Shown here piece after piece: positions 50,452 through 59,066 of a stretch of 64,000 bases of DNA. This DNA is from an uncultured Phascolarctobacterium sp. GTDB lineage: Bacteria > Bacillota > Negativicutes > Acidaminococcales > Acidaminococcaceae. The notes under the pieces are model-generated. The model saw nothing but the letters and a program-made list of their open reading frames with translations. It did not search any database and was not told the origin of the DNA. Both the position numbers and the translations under genes were made by a program. The stretch covers positions 34,251 through 98,250 of the forward strand of contig URXU01000006.1 of assembly GCA_900552005.1 (NCBI GenBank). Direction: 5' to 3'. Position 1 is the stretch's first letter, and each line of letters begins with the position of its first letter.

Positions 50452-51158
50452 TGCATAACGAATGGCTGCTGCTGCTTAATCTGGTTGTGGTTTATGGAGG
50501 CGTATTGGTCTGGCAGGTGCTGTTTAAGGAAAAAGGGCTTTACTGCTGGACGGTTTTGGCTACCATTGCTGCCAATATTGAGGTAATGATTCTTATAGAA
50601 GCCTTCGGCATGCAGCAAACGCTGGGGAATATTCTTTTTGCTTCTACGTTTCTGGTAACTGATATCCTCAGTGAGCTGTATGGAAGAAAACAGGCCAATA
50701 CTGCTGTGAATATGGGAATTGCGGCTTCGGTAAGCTTTATCGCCTTGTCGCAGTTCTGGCTGCATTATCTGCCGAGCAGTGCTGATACCATGTTTGTGCA
50801 TATTGCGGCCGTTTTTTCCAATACGCCGCGTATTATGCTTACGGGATTGATTGTTTATGGTATCGTGCAGAAATTTGACGTATGGCTGTATCATTGGTGG
50901 TGGAATTTTACCAGAGTGAAATACGGCAGTTCGGAACGTTTTTTATGGCTGCGCAATAATGGTTCAACACTAATTTCTCAGTTTTTAAATACGGTGTTGT
51001 TTACTTTAGGCGCCTTTTATGGTGTTTATGAACAGGCTGTTTTGTTGGATATCATTTTTTTCAGCTATATTATTTTTATCGTTACCAGTCTGGCAGATAC
51101 GCCCGTGGTATATTTGTCGCGTTATCTGCATCAAAAATATAATCAGCGCACAGAATAA
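50451..51158 (+). CDS. yhhQ: YhhQ/VUT-family queuosine precursor transporter
   Basis: The 235-residue protein has about six membrane helices and the VUT (DUF165) core FASTFLVTDILSELYGRKQANTAV, NNGSTLISQFLNTVLFTLGA and SLADTPVVYL. Members import preQ0, preQ1 or queuine. It is coupled (TAATG) to the radical SAM gene and shares its preQ1 riboswitch, so it probably brings in queuine or queuosine-derived bases for that enzyme. Confidence 0.93.
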   Translation: MHNEWLLLLNLVVVYGGVLVWQVLFKEKGLYCWTVLATIAANIEVMILIEAFGMQQTLGNILFASTFLVTDILSELYGRKQANTAVNMGIAASVSFIALSQFWLHYLPSSADTMFVHIAAVFSNTPRIMLTGLIVYGIVQKFDVWLYHWWWNFTRVKYGSSERFLWLRNNGSTLISQFLNTVLFTLGAFYGVYEQAVLLDIIFFSYIIFIVTSLADTPVVYLSRYLHQKYNQRTE

Positions 51159-51160
51159 AA

Positions 51161-51186
51161 AAACCGCCTTATAGGCGGTTTTTTTA
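51161..51186. terminator. Bidirectional terminator
   Basis: Stem AAACCGCC/GGCGGTTT with a 5-base loop and T-run; between convergent genes. Confidence 0.88.
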
Positions 51187-52707
51187 CATTATATTTGAAT
51201 TATCCGGTTCATCTTCCAGCAGGCTGGCCAAAAGCTTGCGGTGTGCTAAGGAAGCAATATCATCCTGAGCCTTGATGATGGCCTGCTTTAAAGGCAAGGT
51301 AAGCTCTGATAAATTCCAGTTGCGCAGAACATGATAGGCCATGCCGATGAGTATTTCGTTGCCTGATTGCAGCAGTTTGAGCAGCAGGCTGCCGCCGCGT
51401 CCGGGATGGTCCTTTAGATAGGCCAGAGGTGTAAGCAGCGCCAGCGGATAAAAACTGTAATAGGCAATATTTTGTTCAATCAGCAGCAGTACCGCGTCTG
51501 CCTGAGATGGCGAGCCGCAGCTGAACAGATAGGAGAAAAGTTCACTGTCCTGAGGATGCTGCGTCAGATAGTCATATACCGGCTGCCAGATATCCAGCTG
51601 CAGATGCTGAGCAAAGTCACAGAGCTCGTGATTAATGCTGCCGTCTTTTTGCAGCAGCTGAGAAGTGATTTCAGCTTTCCAACTGCGCTGGTAAATTAAA
51701 CGGTCGCAGGCGGCTAAAAAGCTATGAGCCTGATTGGCGGTGAGGTGGGACCAATTTTGTTCCTCAATAAGCTGCTGCAGATGTTCACTGATATAGATAA
51801 TGGGCAGCAGCTTATGGGGAGCGTCAGCATGGCTTTGGGCATGGTGCAGAAAATTGTGCAGCAGCGGCGGCAAATCTACCTGACTGACCGGAAAAAGATT
51901 TTCCATCTTGTGCAAATCATAGGAAGCGAGTACTTCCAGAAAATTAAGCAAGATGCAGGCAGCGCCGTGAAACATTGCATAAGATATGTTTACTGCTGCC
52001 AGTTCCCGGCTTAATTCACAGTCAAGAATAATTTTTACGGATAACGGCGGATAGGCCGCTGTTGTATCCATTGCGTTGGCAATGCACCAGAGCTTTTGCT
52101 CTTTGGTAGTGATAATGGCTTCATCAAGAGCAAAGATACGGCCCCAATTTTTGGTATGATAAATAATCTCCCACAGCTCTGCCTGTAGCTGTGGCAATTC
52201 AGAACGGGCGGACAGAATAAAATAATAGGTAAATTCTTCGCAGCGGGCAACGAGCAGCATATCCCGCCATAAATCTGGTTTATGTTGGCGAATATTTGTC
52301 AGACCTTCGCAGGAAAGCAGCAGGTAAGCCAGTTTTACCGCCTGACGGCAGGAAGAATTATAAAACAGTTCCCGCGCCAGCAGCAGCATATTATTATTGT
52401 AATCGTCATTGGTAAATTTAGCGGAAAAATCATACAGAATTTCAATCATTATTAAACCGGACAGAGTGCTTTCTATCTGCCGCAAATTTTCTTCGGTGGG
52501 AAAAGCTGCATAGGCACGCAGCTCCTGCAGCAGTTTGTCAGCGGCTCCGGCTTCCTTGGGAATGCCGTTGGTGAAATAATAGCCGTCCTCATCGCCGAGC
52601 AGATACACTACCTCTGTGGCAGAGGCATCGGGCAGTGTAGGTGAAGTAAAACAGCCGTCGGCATCCAGATGCTTTTTTATATAATTGAAAATACTTTCTT
52701 TCGTCAT
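51184..52707 (-). CDS. Large helical protein of unknown function
   Basis: I do not recognise this 507-residue protein. It has no signal peptide or membrane helix and reads as a chain of amphipathic helices with many Leu, His and Gln, suggestive of a HEAT/ARM-like solenoid in the C-terminal 250 residues (for example SPSQADAVLLLIEQNIAYYS, GRGGSLLLKLLQSGNEIL). The N-terminal ~70 residues look like a separate globular unit (YLLGDEDGYYFTNG). ATG 52707 is supported by AAAGGAACG upstream. It is monocistronic and likely cytoplasmic. Confidence 0.75.
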   Translation of the reverse strand: MTKESIFNYIKKHLDADGCFTSPTLPDASATEVVYLLGDEDGYYFTNGIPKEAGAADKLLQELRAYAAFPTEENLRQIESTLSGLIMIEILYDFSAKFTNDDYNNNMLLLARELFYNSSCRQAVKLAYLLLSCEGLTNIRQHKPDLWRDMLLVARCEEFTYYFILSARSELPQLQAELWEIIYHTKNWGRIFALDEAIITTKEQKLWCIANAMDTTAAYPPLSVKIILDCELSRELAAVNISYAMFHGAACILLNFLEVLASYDLHKMENLFPVSQVDLPPLLHNFLHHAQSHADAPHKLLPIIYISEHLQQLIEEQNWSHLTANQAHSFLAACDRLIYQRSWKAEITSQLLQKDGSINHELCDFAQHLQLDIWQPVYDYLTQHPQDSELFSYLFSCGSPSQADAVLLLIEQNIAYYSFYPLALLTPLAYLKDHPGRGGSLLLKLLQSGNEILIGMAYHVLRNWNLSELTLPLKQAIIKAQDDIASLAHRKLLASLLEDEPDNSNIM

Positions 52708-52810
52708 CAAAAATCGTTCCTTTAAAATATGATACAAGCTATTATAGCATATCTGCGGCAAGTTGCCTGCTTCTGGCAGTATGAGAAAATAAAATTTACG
52801 TTCAGGAATA

Positions 52811-52838
52811 AAAAAAGCCCTTTAAAAAGGGCTTTTTT
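52811..52838 (-). terminator. Terminator of pyc
   Basis: Thirteen-base perfect stem AAAAAAGCCCTTT with a 2-base loop, nine bases past the pyc stop on the minus strand and followed there by T-rich sequence. Confidence 0.85.
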
Positions 52839-52846
52839 GGATTTTG

Positions 52847-55800
52847 TTATTGATTAGCAGAAGGCGTAATTTCCAGCAGACAGTCGCCGCTTTCTACACG
52901 TTCAGCTGCTTTGACATGAATAGCGCTGATTTTGCCATCCATCGGTGCGGATAAGGTAGTTTCCATCTTCATTGCTTCCGTAACAATTAAAGGTGTTCCT
53001 TTGGCAACCTGCTGGCCAACTTCAACCAGTACTTTGACAACGGAACCGGAAAGTGAAGCGCCGATTTGACCAGGATCGTTTTTATCAGCTTTCTTGCGGC
53101 TGAAAGCAGTAGCTTTAACGTTGCGGTCTTTAATTTCAATTTCACGGGGCAGACCGTTGAATTCAAAGGAAACAGTGCGCATACCATTGCTGTTAGGTTC
53201 GGAGATATGATCAAGTTTAATAATCAAGACCTTGCCCTGCTCAATTTCAACGCGAATTTCTTCACCGGGTTTCATGCCAAAGAAGAAGGTAGGCGTATCA
53301 AGTACGGAGACATCGCCGAATTTATTATAACGTTCGGCCCAGTCGGTAAATACTTTCGGATAGAGGCAGTAGGAGCTTACGGCTTCATCAGTTGCAGGTG
53401 CGCCCATGGCCTCCAGTTTGCTGCGTACTTCGGCAAAATCAACGGGCGGCAGTACGGAGCCGGGACGTACCGTAATGGCGGAGCGACCTTTGAGGACGAT
53501 TTTTTGCAGTTTTTCAGGGAAGCCTTGATAGGGAACTCCTATGCGGCCTTCGAAAAATTCCACTACGGAAGCTGGGAAGTCCAGTACGTCACCTTTAGCG
53601 TAAACATCTTCCTCGCTTAAATCGTTCTGAACCATAAAGAGCGCCATATCGCCGACAATCTTGGAAGAAGGAGTTACTTTGATTAAATCGCCGAACATCA
53701 TGGAAACGCGATGGTACATGTCCTTGACTTCTTCCCAGCGCTCGATTAATCCCAAAGCCTGGGCCTGCTGCTTCAGATTGGTATATTGACCGCCAGGCAT
53801 TTCATGGATATAAACTTCCGGATTGGGGAAGTTTTCAGTTTTATCGGCTGCTTTATAATATGGGCGAACGGTTTCCCAGTAACGGGACATTTCGTTCATA
53901 GCGTCTACATCAAGATGGGGCTGGCGCGGATGACCGCTTAAAGCATAATACAGGCTGCTGCCGCTGGGCTGGGAAGTGCCGCTGCTCATGGCGCTCATTG
54001 CAGTATCGACAATATCCACACCGGCATCAATGGCACGGGCATAGGTGTAAATTGCGTTGCCGCTGCCTTCATGAGTATGGAGATGAATGGGTACGCCGAC
54101 ATAGGATTTCAGGCTGCTTACCAGGCGGAAGGCTGCTTCCGGTTTCAGCAGACCGGCCATATCTTTGATGGCAATGATATTAGCGCCGGCTTTTTCCAGT
54201 TCCTGCGCCATATTTACATAGTATTTTAAATCATATTTATCACGGCTGGGATCAAGAATGTCACCGGTATAGCATAAAGCAGCTTCGGCAACTTTGCCGG
54301 TTTCACGAACAGTATCAATAGAAAGACGCATGTTGTCCAGACCGTTGAGACTGTCGAAGATGCGGAAAACATCAATACCGTTTTTGGCAGCCAATTTGAT
54401 AAATTCTTTGACCACATTATCAGGATAGCTGGTATAGCCTACGGCGTTGGCGCCGCGCAGCAGCATTTGCAGCATAATATTCGGAGCTGCTTCACGGAAT
54501 TGAGCCAGCCGCTGCCAGGGACTTTCATCGAGAAAACGGTAAGCTACATCAAAAGTTGCGCCGCCCCAGCATTCAAACGAGAACAGGTTGGGCAATTTGC
54601 CGGCAGTGTCACGCATGACTCTCAGCATATCGCCGGTGCGCAGACGGGTTGCAAAAAGAGATTGATGCGCATCACGGAAAGTGGTATCGGTAATGAGCAC
54701 TTCTTTTTGGTCCATGACCCATTCAGCTAATCCTTCAGCGCCGCGGGCATCAAGAATATGCTTAGCGCCGGCGGATAAGGTGCCTTTAAAAGGTTTGGGC
54801 AGATTCAGCGGAGCAAAGTCCGGTTTAGGCTGAACTCCCACATTGGAATAACCGTTGACAGTGATGTCAGCAATATAATTTAACAGTTTAGTACCACGGT
54901 CCAAAGTTTTAGGGAAAATGAAAAGCTCAGTATTTTCATCAACGAAATTGGTGGAATAGTCACCGTTGGCAAAGTGTTCGTTTTGCAGTACATTTTCCAA
55001 AAATTGAATATTGGTTTTAACGCCGCGGATACGGAATTCTTTGAGGCAGCGCAGCATTTTGGTAATGGCAATGCGGTGAGTAAGGCCCCAGGTAGTAGCC
55101 TTTACCAGCAGGGAGTCATAGTAAGGGGTGATTATGGAACCAGTGAAGGCGTTGCCGCCGTCCAGACGGATACCGAAACCGCCGCCGCTGCGGTAAGCAA
55201 TAAGTTTGCCGGTGTCGGGCATGAAATTATTGGACGGATCTTCCGTAGTGATGCGGCATTGAATGGCATGTCCGTTATAATGGATATCTTCCTGTTTGGG
55301 AATGGCTATTTCCGGATCATGCAGGGCGTAACCTTCCGCAATTTTTATTTGCGACTGGACAATATCGATACCGGTAATTTCTTCGGTAACCGTATGTTCT
55401 ACCTGAATGCGCGGGTTAACTTCGATGAAATAGAATTTACCGTCGCTGGTAGCGAGAAATTCTACTGTACCGGCGCTGATATAATTAACGTTTTTCATCA
55501 GTTTTACGGCTGCTTCGCAAATAGCTTTGCGTTGCTGCAGCGGCAGGGAGAAGGCAGGCGCGATTTCAACCAGTTTCTGGTGACGGCGCTGTACGGAGCA
55601 GTCGCGTTCAAACAGATGCACCAGATTACCGTACTGGTCACCGATAATCTGTACTTCGATATGTTTGGGGTCCTGCAGATATTTTTCCAAATAGATTTCA
55701 TCACTGCCGAAAGCTTTTTTTGCTTCGCTGCGTGCCATATCATAAGCGGAAGGCACTTCTTCGGCGCTGTGCACTACGCGCATGCCGCGGCCGCCGCCGC

Positions 55801-56293
55801 CGTTGACAGCTTTGATGATAATGGGATAGCCGTATTGTTCGCCGAATTGCAGTACTTCTTCAACAGTTTCCACATTGCCGTTGCTGCCGGGAATCATGGG
55901 TATGCCGGCAAGTTCAGCTTGATGGCGGGCATTTAATTTATCGCCGAACATAATCAGATGCTCCAGACGCGGGCCTATGAAGACAAAACCTTCTTCTTCG
56001 CAGCGGCGGGCAAGATTACTGTTTTCGGACAGGAAGCCGTAGCCGGGATGAATGGCGTCTACATCATGTTCCTTTGCAATCTTGAGAATGCCTTCAATGT
56101 CCAGATAAGCCTCAGTAGGGCTTTTGCCTTCGCCTACTAAGTAAGCTTCATCAGCTTTATTGCGATGCAGAGATAATGTATCTTCTTTAGAATATATAGC
56201 AACGGTACGGATACCTAATTCATTGCAGGCACGAAAGACACGGATGGCTATTTCGCCGCGGTTAGCGACTAAGACAGTTTTGATTTTTTGCAT
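52847..56293 (-). CDS. pyc: Pyruvate carboxylase
   Basis: The 1148-residue single-chain enzyme makes oxaloacetate from pyruvate, bicarbonate and ATP. It contains biotin carboxylase (residues 1-~450; VLVANRGEIAIRVFRA, NGGGGRGMR, RDCSVQRRHQKLVE), carboxyltransferase (~530-800; LITDTTFRDAHQSLFATRLRT), a PC tetramerisation region, and a C-terminal biotinyl domain with K1109 in EAMKMET. Full length is normal. AAGGAGG precedes the ATG. It feeds the reductive C4 branch to succinate/propionate in such anaerobes. It is divergent from ftsH and has its own promoter. Confidence 0.97.
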   Translation of the reverse strand: MQKIKTVLVANRGEIAIRVFRACNELGIRTVAIYSKEDTLSLHRNKADEAYLVGEGKSPTEAYLDIEGILKIAKEHDVDAIHPGYGFLSENSNLARRCEEEGFVFIGPRLEHLIMFGDKLNARHQAELAGIPMIPGSNGNVETVEEVLQFGEQYGYPIIIKAVNGGGGRGMRVVHSAEEVPSAYDMARSEAKKAFGSDEIYLEKYLQDPKHIEVQIIGDQYGNLVHLFERDCSVQRRHQKLVEIAPAFSLPLQQRKAICEAAVKLMKNVNYISAGTVEFLATSDGKFYFIEVNPRIQVEHTVTEEITGIDIVQSQIKIAEGYALHDPEIAIPKQEDIHYNGHAIQCRITTEDPSNNFMPDTGKLIAYRSGGGFGIRLDGGNAFTGSIITPYYDSLLVKATTWGLTHRIAITKMLRCLKEFRIRGVKTNIQFLENVLQNEHFANGDYSTNFVDENTELFIFPKTLDRGTKLLNYIADITVNGYSNVGVQPKPDFAPLNLPKPFKGTLSAGAKHILDARGAEGLAEWVMDQKEVLITDTTFRDAHQSLFATRLRTGDMLRVMRDTAGKLPNLFSFECWGGATFDVAYRFLDESPWQRLAQFREAAPNIMLQMLLRGANAVGYTSYPDNVVKEFIKLAAKNGIDVFRIFDSLNGLDNMRLSIDTVRETGKVAEAALCYTGDILDPSRDKYDLKYYVNMAQELEKAGANIIAIKDMAGLLKPEAAFRLVSSLKSYVGVPIHLHTHEGSGNAIYTYARAIDAGVDIVDTAMSAMSSGTSQPSGSSLYYALSGHPRQPHLDVDAMNEMSRYWETVRPYYKAADKTENFPNPEVYIHEMPGGQYTNLKQQAQALGLIERWEEVKDMYHRVSMMFGDLIKVTPSSKIVGDMALFMVQNDLSEEDVYAKGDVLDFPASVVEFFEGRIGVPYQGFPEKLQKIVLKGRSAITVRPGSVLPPVDFAEVRSKLEAMGAPATDEAVSSYCLYPKVFTDWAERYNKFGDVSVLDTPTFFFGMKPGEEIRVEIEQGKVLIIKLDHISEPNSNGMRTVSFEFNGLPREIEIKDRNVKATAFSRKKADKNDPGQIGASLSGSVVKVLVEVGQQVAKGTPLIVTEAMKMETTLSAPMDGKISAIHVKAAERVESGDCLLEITPSANQ

Positions 56294-56322
56294 AACTATT
56301 CCTCCTTAAGCGTTACAAAATA

Positions 56323-56351
56323 ATTGTATATAAAAGTTTTTGCCTTGGCAA
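56323..56351 (-). promoter_or_regulatory. Promoter of pyc
   Basis: Minus-strand -35 TTGCCA (56346-56351) and -10 TACAAT (56323-56328), spacer 17. Confidence 0.7.
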
Positions 56352-56362
56352 TAAAAGAACGG

Positions 56363-56406
56363 CATGTATACATAATTCTTATTTATGTCTGTACACTGTA
56401 TACATG
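56363..56406. promoter_or_regulatory. Paired TGTATACA palindromes between pyc and ftsH
   Basis: CATGTATACA (56363-56372) and TGTATACATG (56397-56406) form a perfect 10-bp inverted repeat; each half also contains the 8-bp palindrome TGTATACA, with centres 32 bases apart, about three helical turns. They lie just upstream of the pyc -35 box and upstream of the ftsH promoter, so a regulator bound to both could control either gene. Confidence 0.6.
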
Positions 56407-56430
56407 AAAGAAAGTTTACAGGTTTTTCAC

Positions 56431-56459
56431 TTGCAAGTTTTTTAAGTTCAGTTTAATAT
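56431..56459 (+). promoter_or_regulatory. Promoter of ftsH
   Basis: -35 TTGCAA (56431-56436) and -10 TAATAT (56454-56459), spacer 17. Confidence 0.65.
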
Positions 56460-56513
56460 ATTCCTATATTATTAATTAATGTAGATAAATTGCTTGTTAA
56501 GGAGATGAGTGAT

Positions 56514-58370
56514 TTGGGTGACAGTAAAAAACCCCAGAGGCCAATGATTTATTATTACGCCATGACACTGTTGTTTATACTTTTGTTGAACACAGTAATC
56601 ATGCCGACTTTCTTCAGTCCGAAAGTAAATGAGATTTCATATGGCACTTTTTTGCAGATGGTGGATGAGGGTAGAATTTCCAAAGTGGAAATCACTGATA
56701 ATAAGATTGCGTCCATTTGTAAAGATGACAGCGAAAGCAAAATTTATGTTACAGGCCGTGTAGAAGATCCGCAGCTGGTTGATCGTCTGATCAAAAGCAA
56801 GGTAGAATTTTCTCAGGTCATTCCAAAGGAAAACTCTCCTATTGTCAACTTCTTTTTAAACTGGATTATGCCTATTTTAATCTTCTTTGCCTTGGGACAG
56901 CTGTTCATGCGCTATATGGGCAATAAGATGGGCGGCAATGCCATGACTTTCGGCAAGAGTAATGCTAAAATCTATGTGGAAGCGCAGACCGGTAAAAGTT
57001 TTGCTGATGTGGCAGGACAGGATGAGGCTAAGGAAGCATTAATGGAACTGGTGGATTTTCTGCATCATCCGGATAAATATAAGGCTATCGGGGCCAATAT
57101 GCCGAAGGGCGCCTTGCTGGTGGGCCCTCCGGGTACAGGCAAGACCCTGCTGGCGAGGGCAGTAGCCGGCGAAGCTAAGGTGCCGTTTTTTTCTATCAGC
57201 GGCAGTGAATTTATTGAAATGTTTGTCGGCATGGGTGCAGCCAGAGTACGTGATTTATTTAAGCAGGCGCAGGAAAAGGCTCCCTGCATTGTGTTTATTG
57301 ACGAGATTGACGCTATCGGCAAAAAGCGTGATACCGGCAAATTCGGCGGCAATGACGAAAGAGAGCAGACTTTAAATCAGCTGCTGTCGGAAATGGACGG
57401 CTTTGATGGCAGTAAAGGCGTTGTAATTCTGGCTGCTACCAACAGACCGGAAACGCTGGATAAAGCTCTGCTGCGTCCTGGTCGCTTTGACCGCCGTGTT
57501 CCCGTAGAACTGCCTGATTTAAAGGGACGTGAAGCAATTTTACGCGTGCATGCCAAGAATGTACGCATTAATGACAATATAGATTTTACCGCTTTGGCCA
57601 GAGCTACCTCCGGCGCTTCCGGTGCGGAGCTGGCAAATATCGTCAATGAAGCGGCGCTGCGAGCTGTAAAAATGAACCGGCAGCAGGTGGAACAGGCCGA
57701 TCTGGAAGAATCTATCGAGGTAGTTATTGCCGGTTATCAGCGTAAGGGTGCTGTTATTTCGCCGGAAGAAAAACGGGTTATTGCCTATCATGAAATTGGT
57801 CATGCCCTGGTTGCTGCCATGCAGAAAAATTCAGCGCCGGTGCATAAAATTACTATTATTCCCCGTACCAACGGCGCTTTAGGTTATACCATGCAGATTA
57901 GTGACAATGACTCCGTGCTGATGAAGAAGGAAGAGCTTTTCAATAAGATTGTAACGATTACCGGCGGACGCAGTGCTGAAGAAATTGTCTTTGGTTCCAT
58001 TACTTCCGGGGCAGCCAACGATATTGAACAGGCTACCAAAATTGCCCGCAGTATGGTAACGCGTTTGGGCATGACGGAAGAATTCGATATGATGGCAACG
58101 GAGATTATGAGCAATGTTTATTTGGGCGGTGACGCGTCTTTACAATGCAGCGAGACTACGGCAGGTAAAATTGATGCCAAGGTTTTGTCATTGATTAAAG
58201 AAGCTCATGAAAAAGCCCGTAAGATTCTTACGGAAAATCGCGATAAACTGGATAAGCTGGCGCAGTATTTGCTGGAAAAGGAAACCATTACCGGCGATGA
58301 GTTCATGGCGCTGCTGCAGCAGGAAGAAAATGAAGCAAAGCAGGCACAGCAGCCTGCTGCTGAAAGTTAA
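56514..58370 (+). CDS. ftsH: ATP-dependent zinc metalloprotease FtsH
   Basis: The 618-residue membrane protease degrades misfolded membrane and regulatory proteins. It has two N-terminal membrane helices flanking a periplasmic domain (about 35-110), an AAA+ domain with GPPGTGKT (about 204-211), VFIDEIDAIG and second-region-of-homology RPGRFDR, and a peptidase domain with HEIGH starting at H426. The TTG at 56514 is preferred because AAGGAG lies nine bases upstream; the in-frame ATG at 56505 abuts that site. The C-terminal tail is Gln/Ala-rich. Confidence 0.95.
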   Translation: MGDSKKPQRPMIYYYAMTLLFILLLNTVIMPTFFSPKVNEISYGTFLQMVDEGRISKVEITDNKIASICKDDSESKIYVTGRVEDPQLVDRLIKSKVEFSQVIPKENSPIVNFFLNWIMPILIFFALGQLFMRYMGNKMGGNAMTFGKSNAKIYVEAQTGKSFADVAGQDEAKEALMELVDFLHHPDKYKAIGANMPKGALLVGPPGTGKTLLARAVAGEAKVPFFSISGSEFIEMFVGMGAARVRDLFKQAQEKAPCIVFIDEIDAIGKKRDTGKFGGNDEREQTLNQLLSEMDGFDGSKGVVILAATNRPETLDKALLRPGRFDRRVPVELPDLKGREAILRVHAKNVRINDNIDFTALARATSGASGAELANIVNEAALRAVKMNRQQVEQADLEESIEVVIAGYQRKGAVISPEEKRVIAYHEIGHALVAAMQKNSAPVHKITIIPRTNGALGYTMQISDNDSVLMKKEELFNKIVTITGGRSAEEIVFGSITSGAANDIEQATKIARSMVTRLGMTEEFDMMATEIMSNVYLGGDASLQCSETTAGKIDAKVLSLIKEAHEKARKILTENRDKLDKLAQYLLEKETITGDEFMALLQQEENEAKQAQQPAAES

Positions 58371-58380
58371 ATAAAAAATA

Positions 58381-58411
58381 AAAACACGCTTCATAAGAAG
58401 CGTGTTTTTAT
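58381..58411. terminator. Bidirectional terminator
   Basis: Stem AAAACACGCTTC/GAAGCGTGTTTT with 4-base loop between convergent ftsH and the DUF523 gene. Confidence 0.88.
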
Positions 58412-58896
58412 TTTTCTGTATCGTCAGCTAAAAGCTGCTGCAGTAATTCTTCAGTCAGGTCTTCCTCACTGTAAAGTTTATAGCCTAATTGCTGCAGATA
58501 GGCAGCGGTAACTCCCTGACCGGGAAGAGTAACTTTGCTGAACGTTCCGTCATATACGGCGTGCACACCGCAGGACGGACTGCGTTCTTTAAAGATGACG
58601 GCGGTAATCTTATGCTTTTGCGCCAGTAAAGCGCAGATGCGTGCCCCCTGACAAAATTCTGCTGTGACATCAAGGCCGTTACGGTCCTGAACAGTACAAC
58701 GTTTTTGCCAGACTGCCTTACCTGTGCCATGCTGAATTTCAGCAGGAGGACGCGGGATAGGCAGCCTGCCCGCACATTCGGGGCAGACAGAAAGAAAATG
58801 ACCGCTATTTCTGTATTTGGTAAGCAAAGAGCAGGGGCGTGATTGCCCGTCAAAACGGGCCGGATTGCCTAAAAGGCAGGAACTTACTAAAATCAT
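58408..58896 (-). CDS. DUF523/TudS-like iron-sulfur protein
   Basis: A 162-residue member of the DUF523 family, whose studied member TudS is a [4Fe-4S] thiouracil desulfidase. The three cluster cysteines are present: C7 in SSCLLG, C38 in VCPE (with Glu40) and C109 in KERSPSCG. It may remove sulfur from thiolated bases; the substrate here is not shown. It is divergent from the crcB transcription unit. Confidence 0.85.
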   Translation of the reverse strand: MILVSSCLLGNPARFDGQSRPCSLLTKYRNSGHFLSVCPECAGRLPIPRPPAEIQHGTGKAVWQKRCTVQDRNGLDVTAEFCQGARICALLAQKHKITAVIFKERSPSCGVHAVYDGTFSKVTLPGQGVTAAYLQQLGYKLYSEEDLTEELLQQLLADDTEK

Positions 58897-58917
58897 GGTG
58901 CACCTCGCAGCTATAAT

Positions 58918-58946
58918 TTGACTTGCTGTCTTACTTATGGTATCTT
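58918..58946 (+). promoter_or_regulatory. Promoter of crcB unit
   Basis: -35 TTGACT (58918-58923) and -10 TATCTT (58941-58946), spacer 17; the predicted start lies just before the fluoride aptamer. Confidence 0.65.
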
Positions 58947-58959
58947 TAATAATGTATTT

Positions 58960-59018
58960 AAGGGAATGAAGTTCTCCCGGGATAATAATCCGAACCGCTT
59001 TAAGCTGATGACTTCTGC
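58960..59018 (+). promoter_or_regulatory. Fluoride riboswitch (crcB motif)
   Basis: The aptamer contains GGGAATGAAGTTCTCCC at its 5' side, a short variable hairpin, AACCGCTTTAAGCTGATGA and ACTTCT, matching the conserved bases of the fluoride riboswitch (AUG..GUUC..CC, then AACCGCU and GCUGAU..CU.CU). It precedes a crcB fluoride channel gene, its classic target. Confidence 0.92.
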
Positions 59019-59049
59019 AGCAGGCAGGAGTGTCAGCTTTTTTGTTTTT
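59002..59049 (+). terminator. Fluoride-controlled terminator
   Basis: AGCTGATGACTTCTGC pairs, with wobble and mismatch, to GCAGGAGTGTCAGCT and is followed by TTTTTTTG. The left arm uses the 3' part of the aptamer, so fluoride binding should prevent the terminator and turn crcB on. Confidence 0.85.
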
Positions 59050-59066
59050 AAGGAGGAGGTCTGGTG

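Noticed and set aside
54974..55936. 320-codon plus-strand ORF antisense to pyc
   Set aside because: Mirror frame of the biotin carboxylase domain; no ribosome-binding site or family motif.
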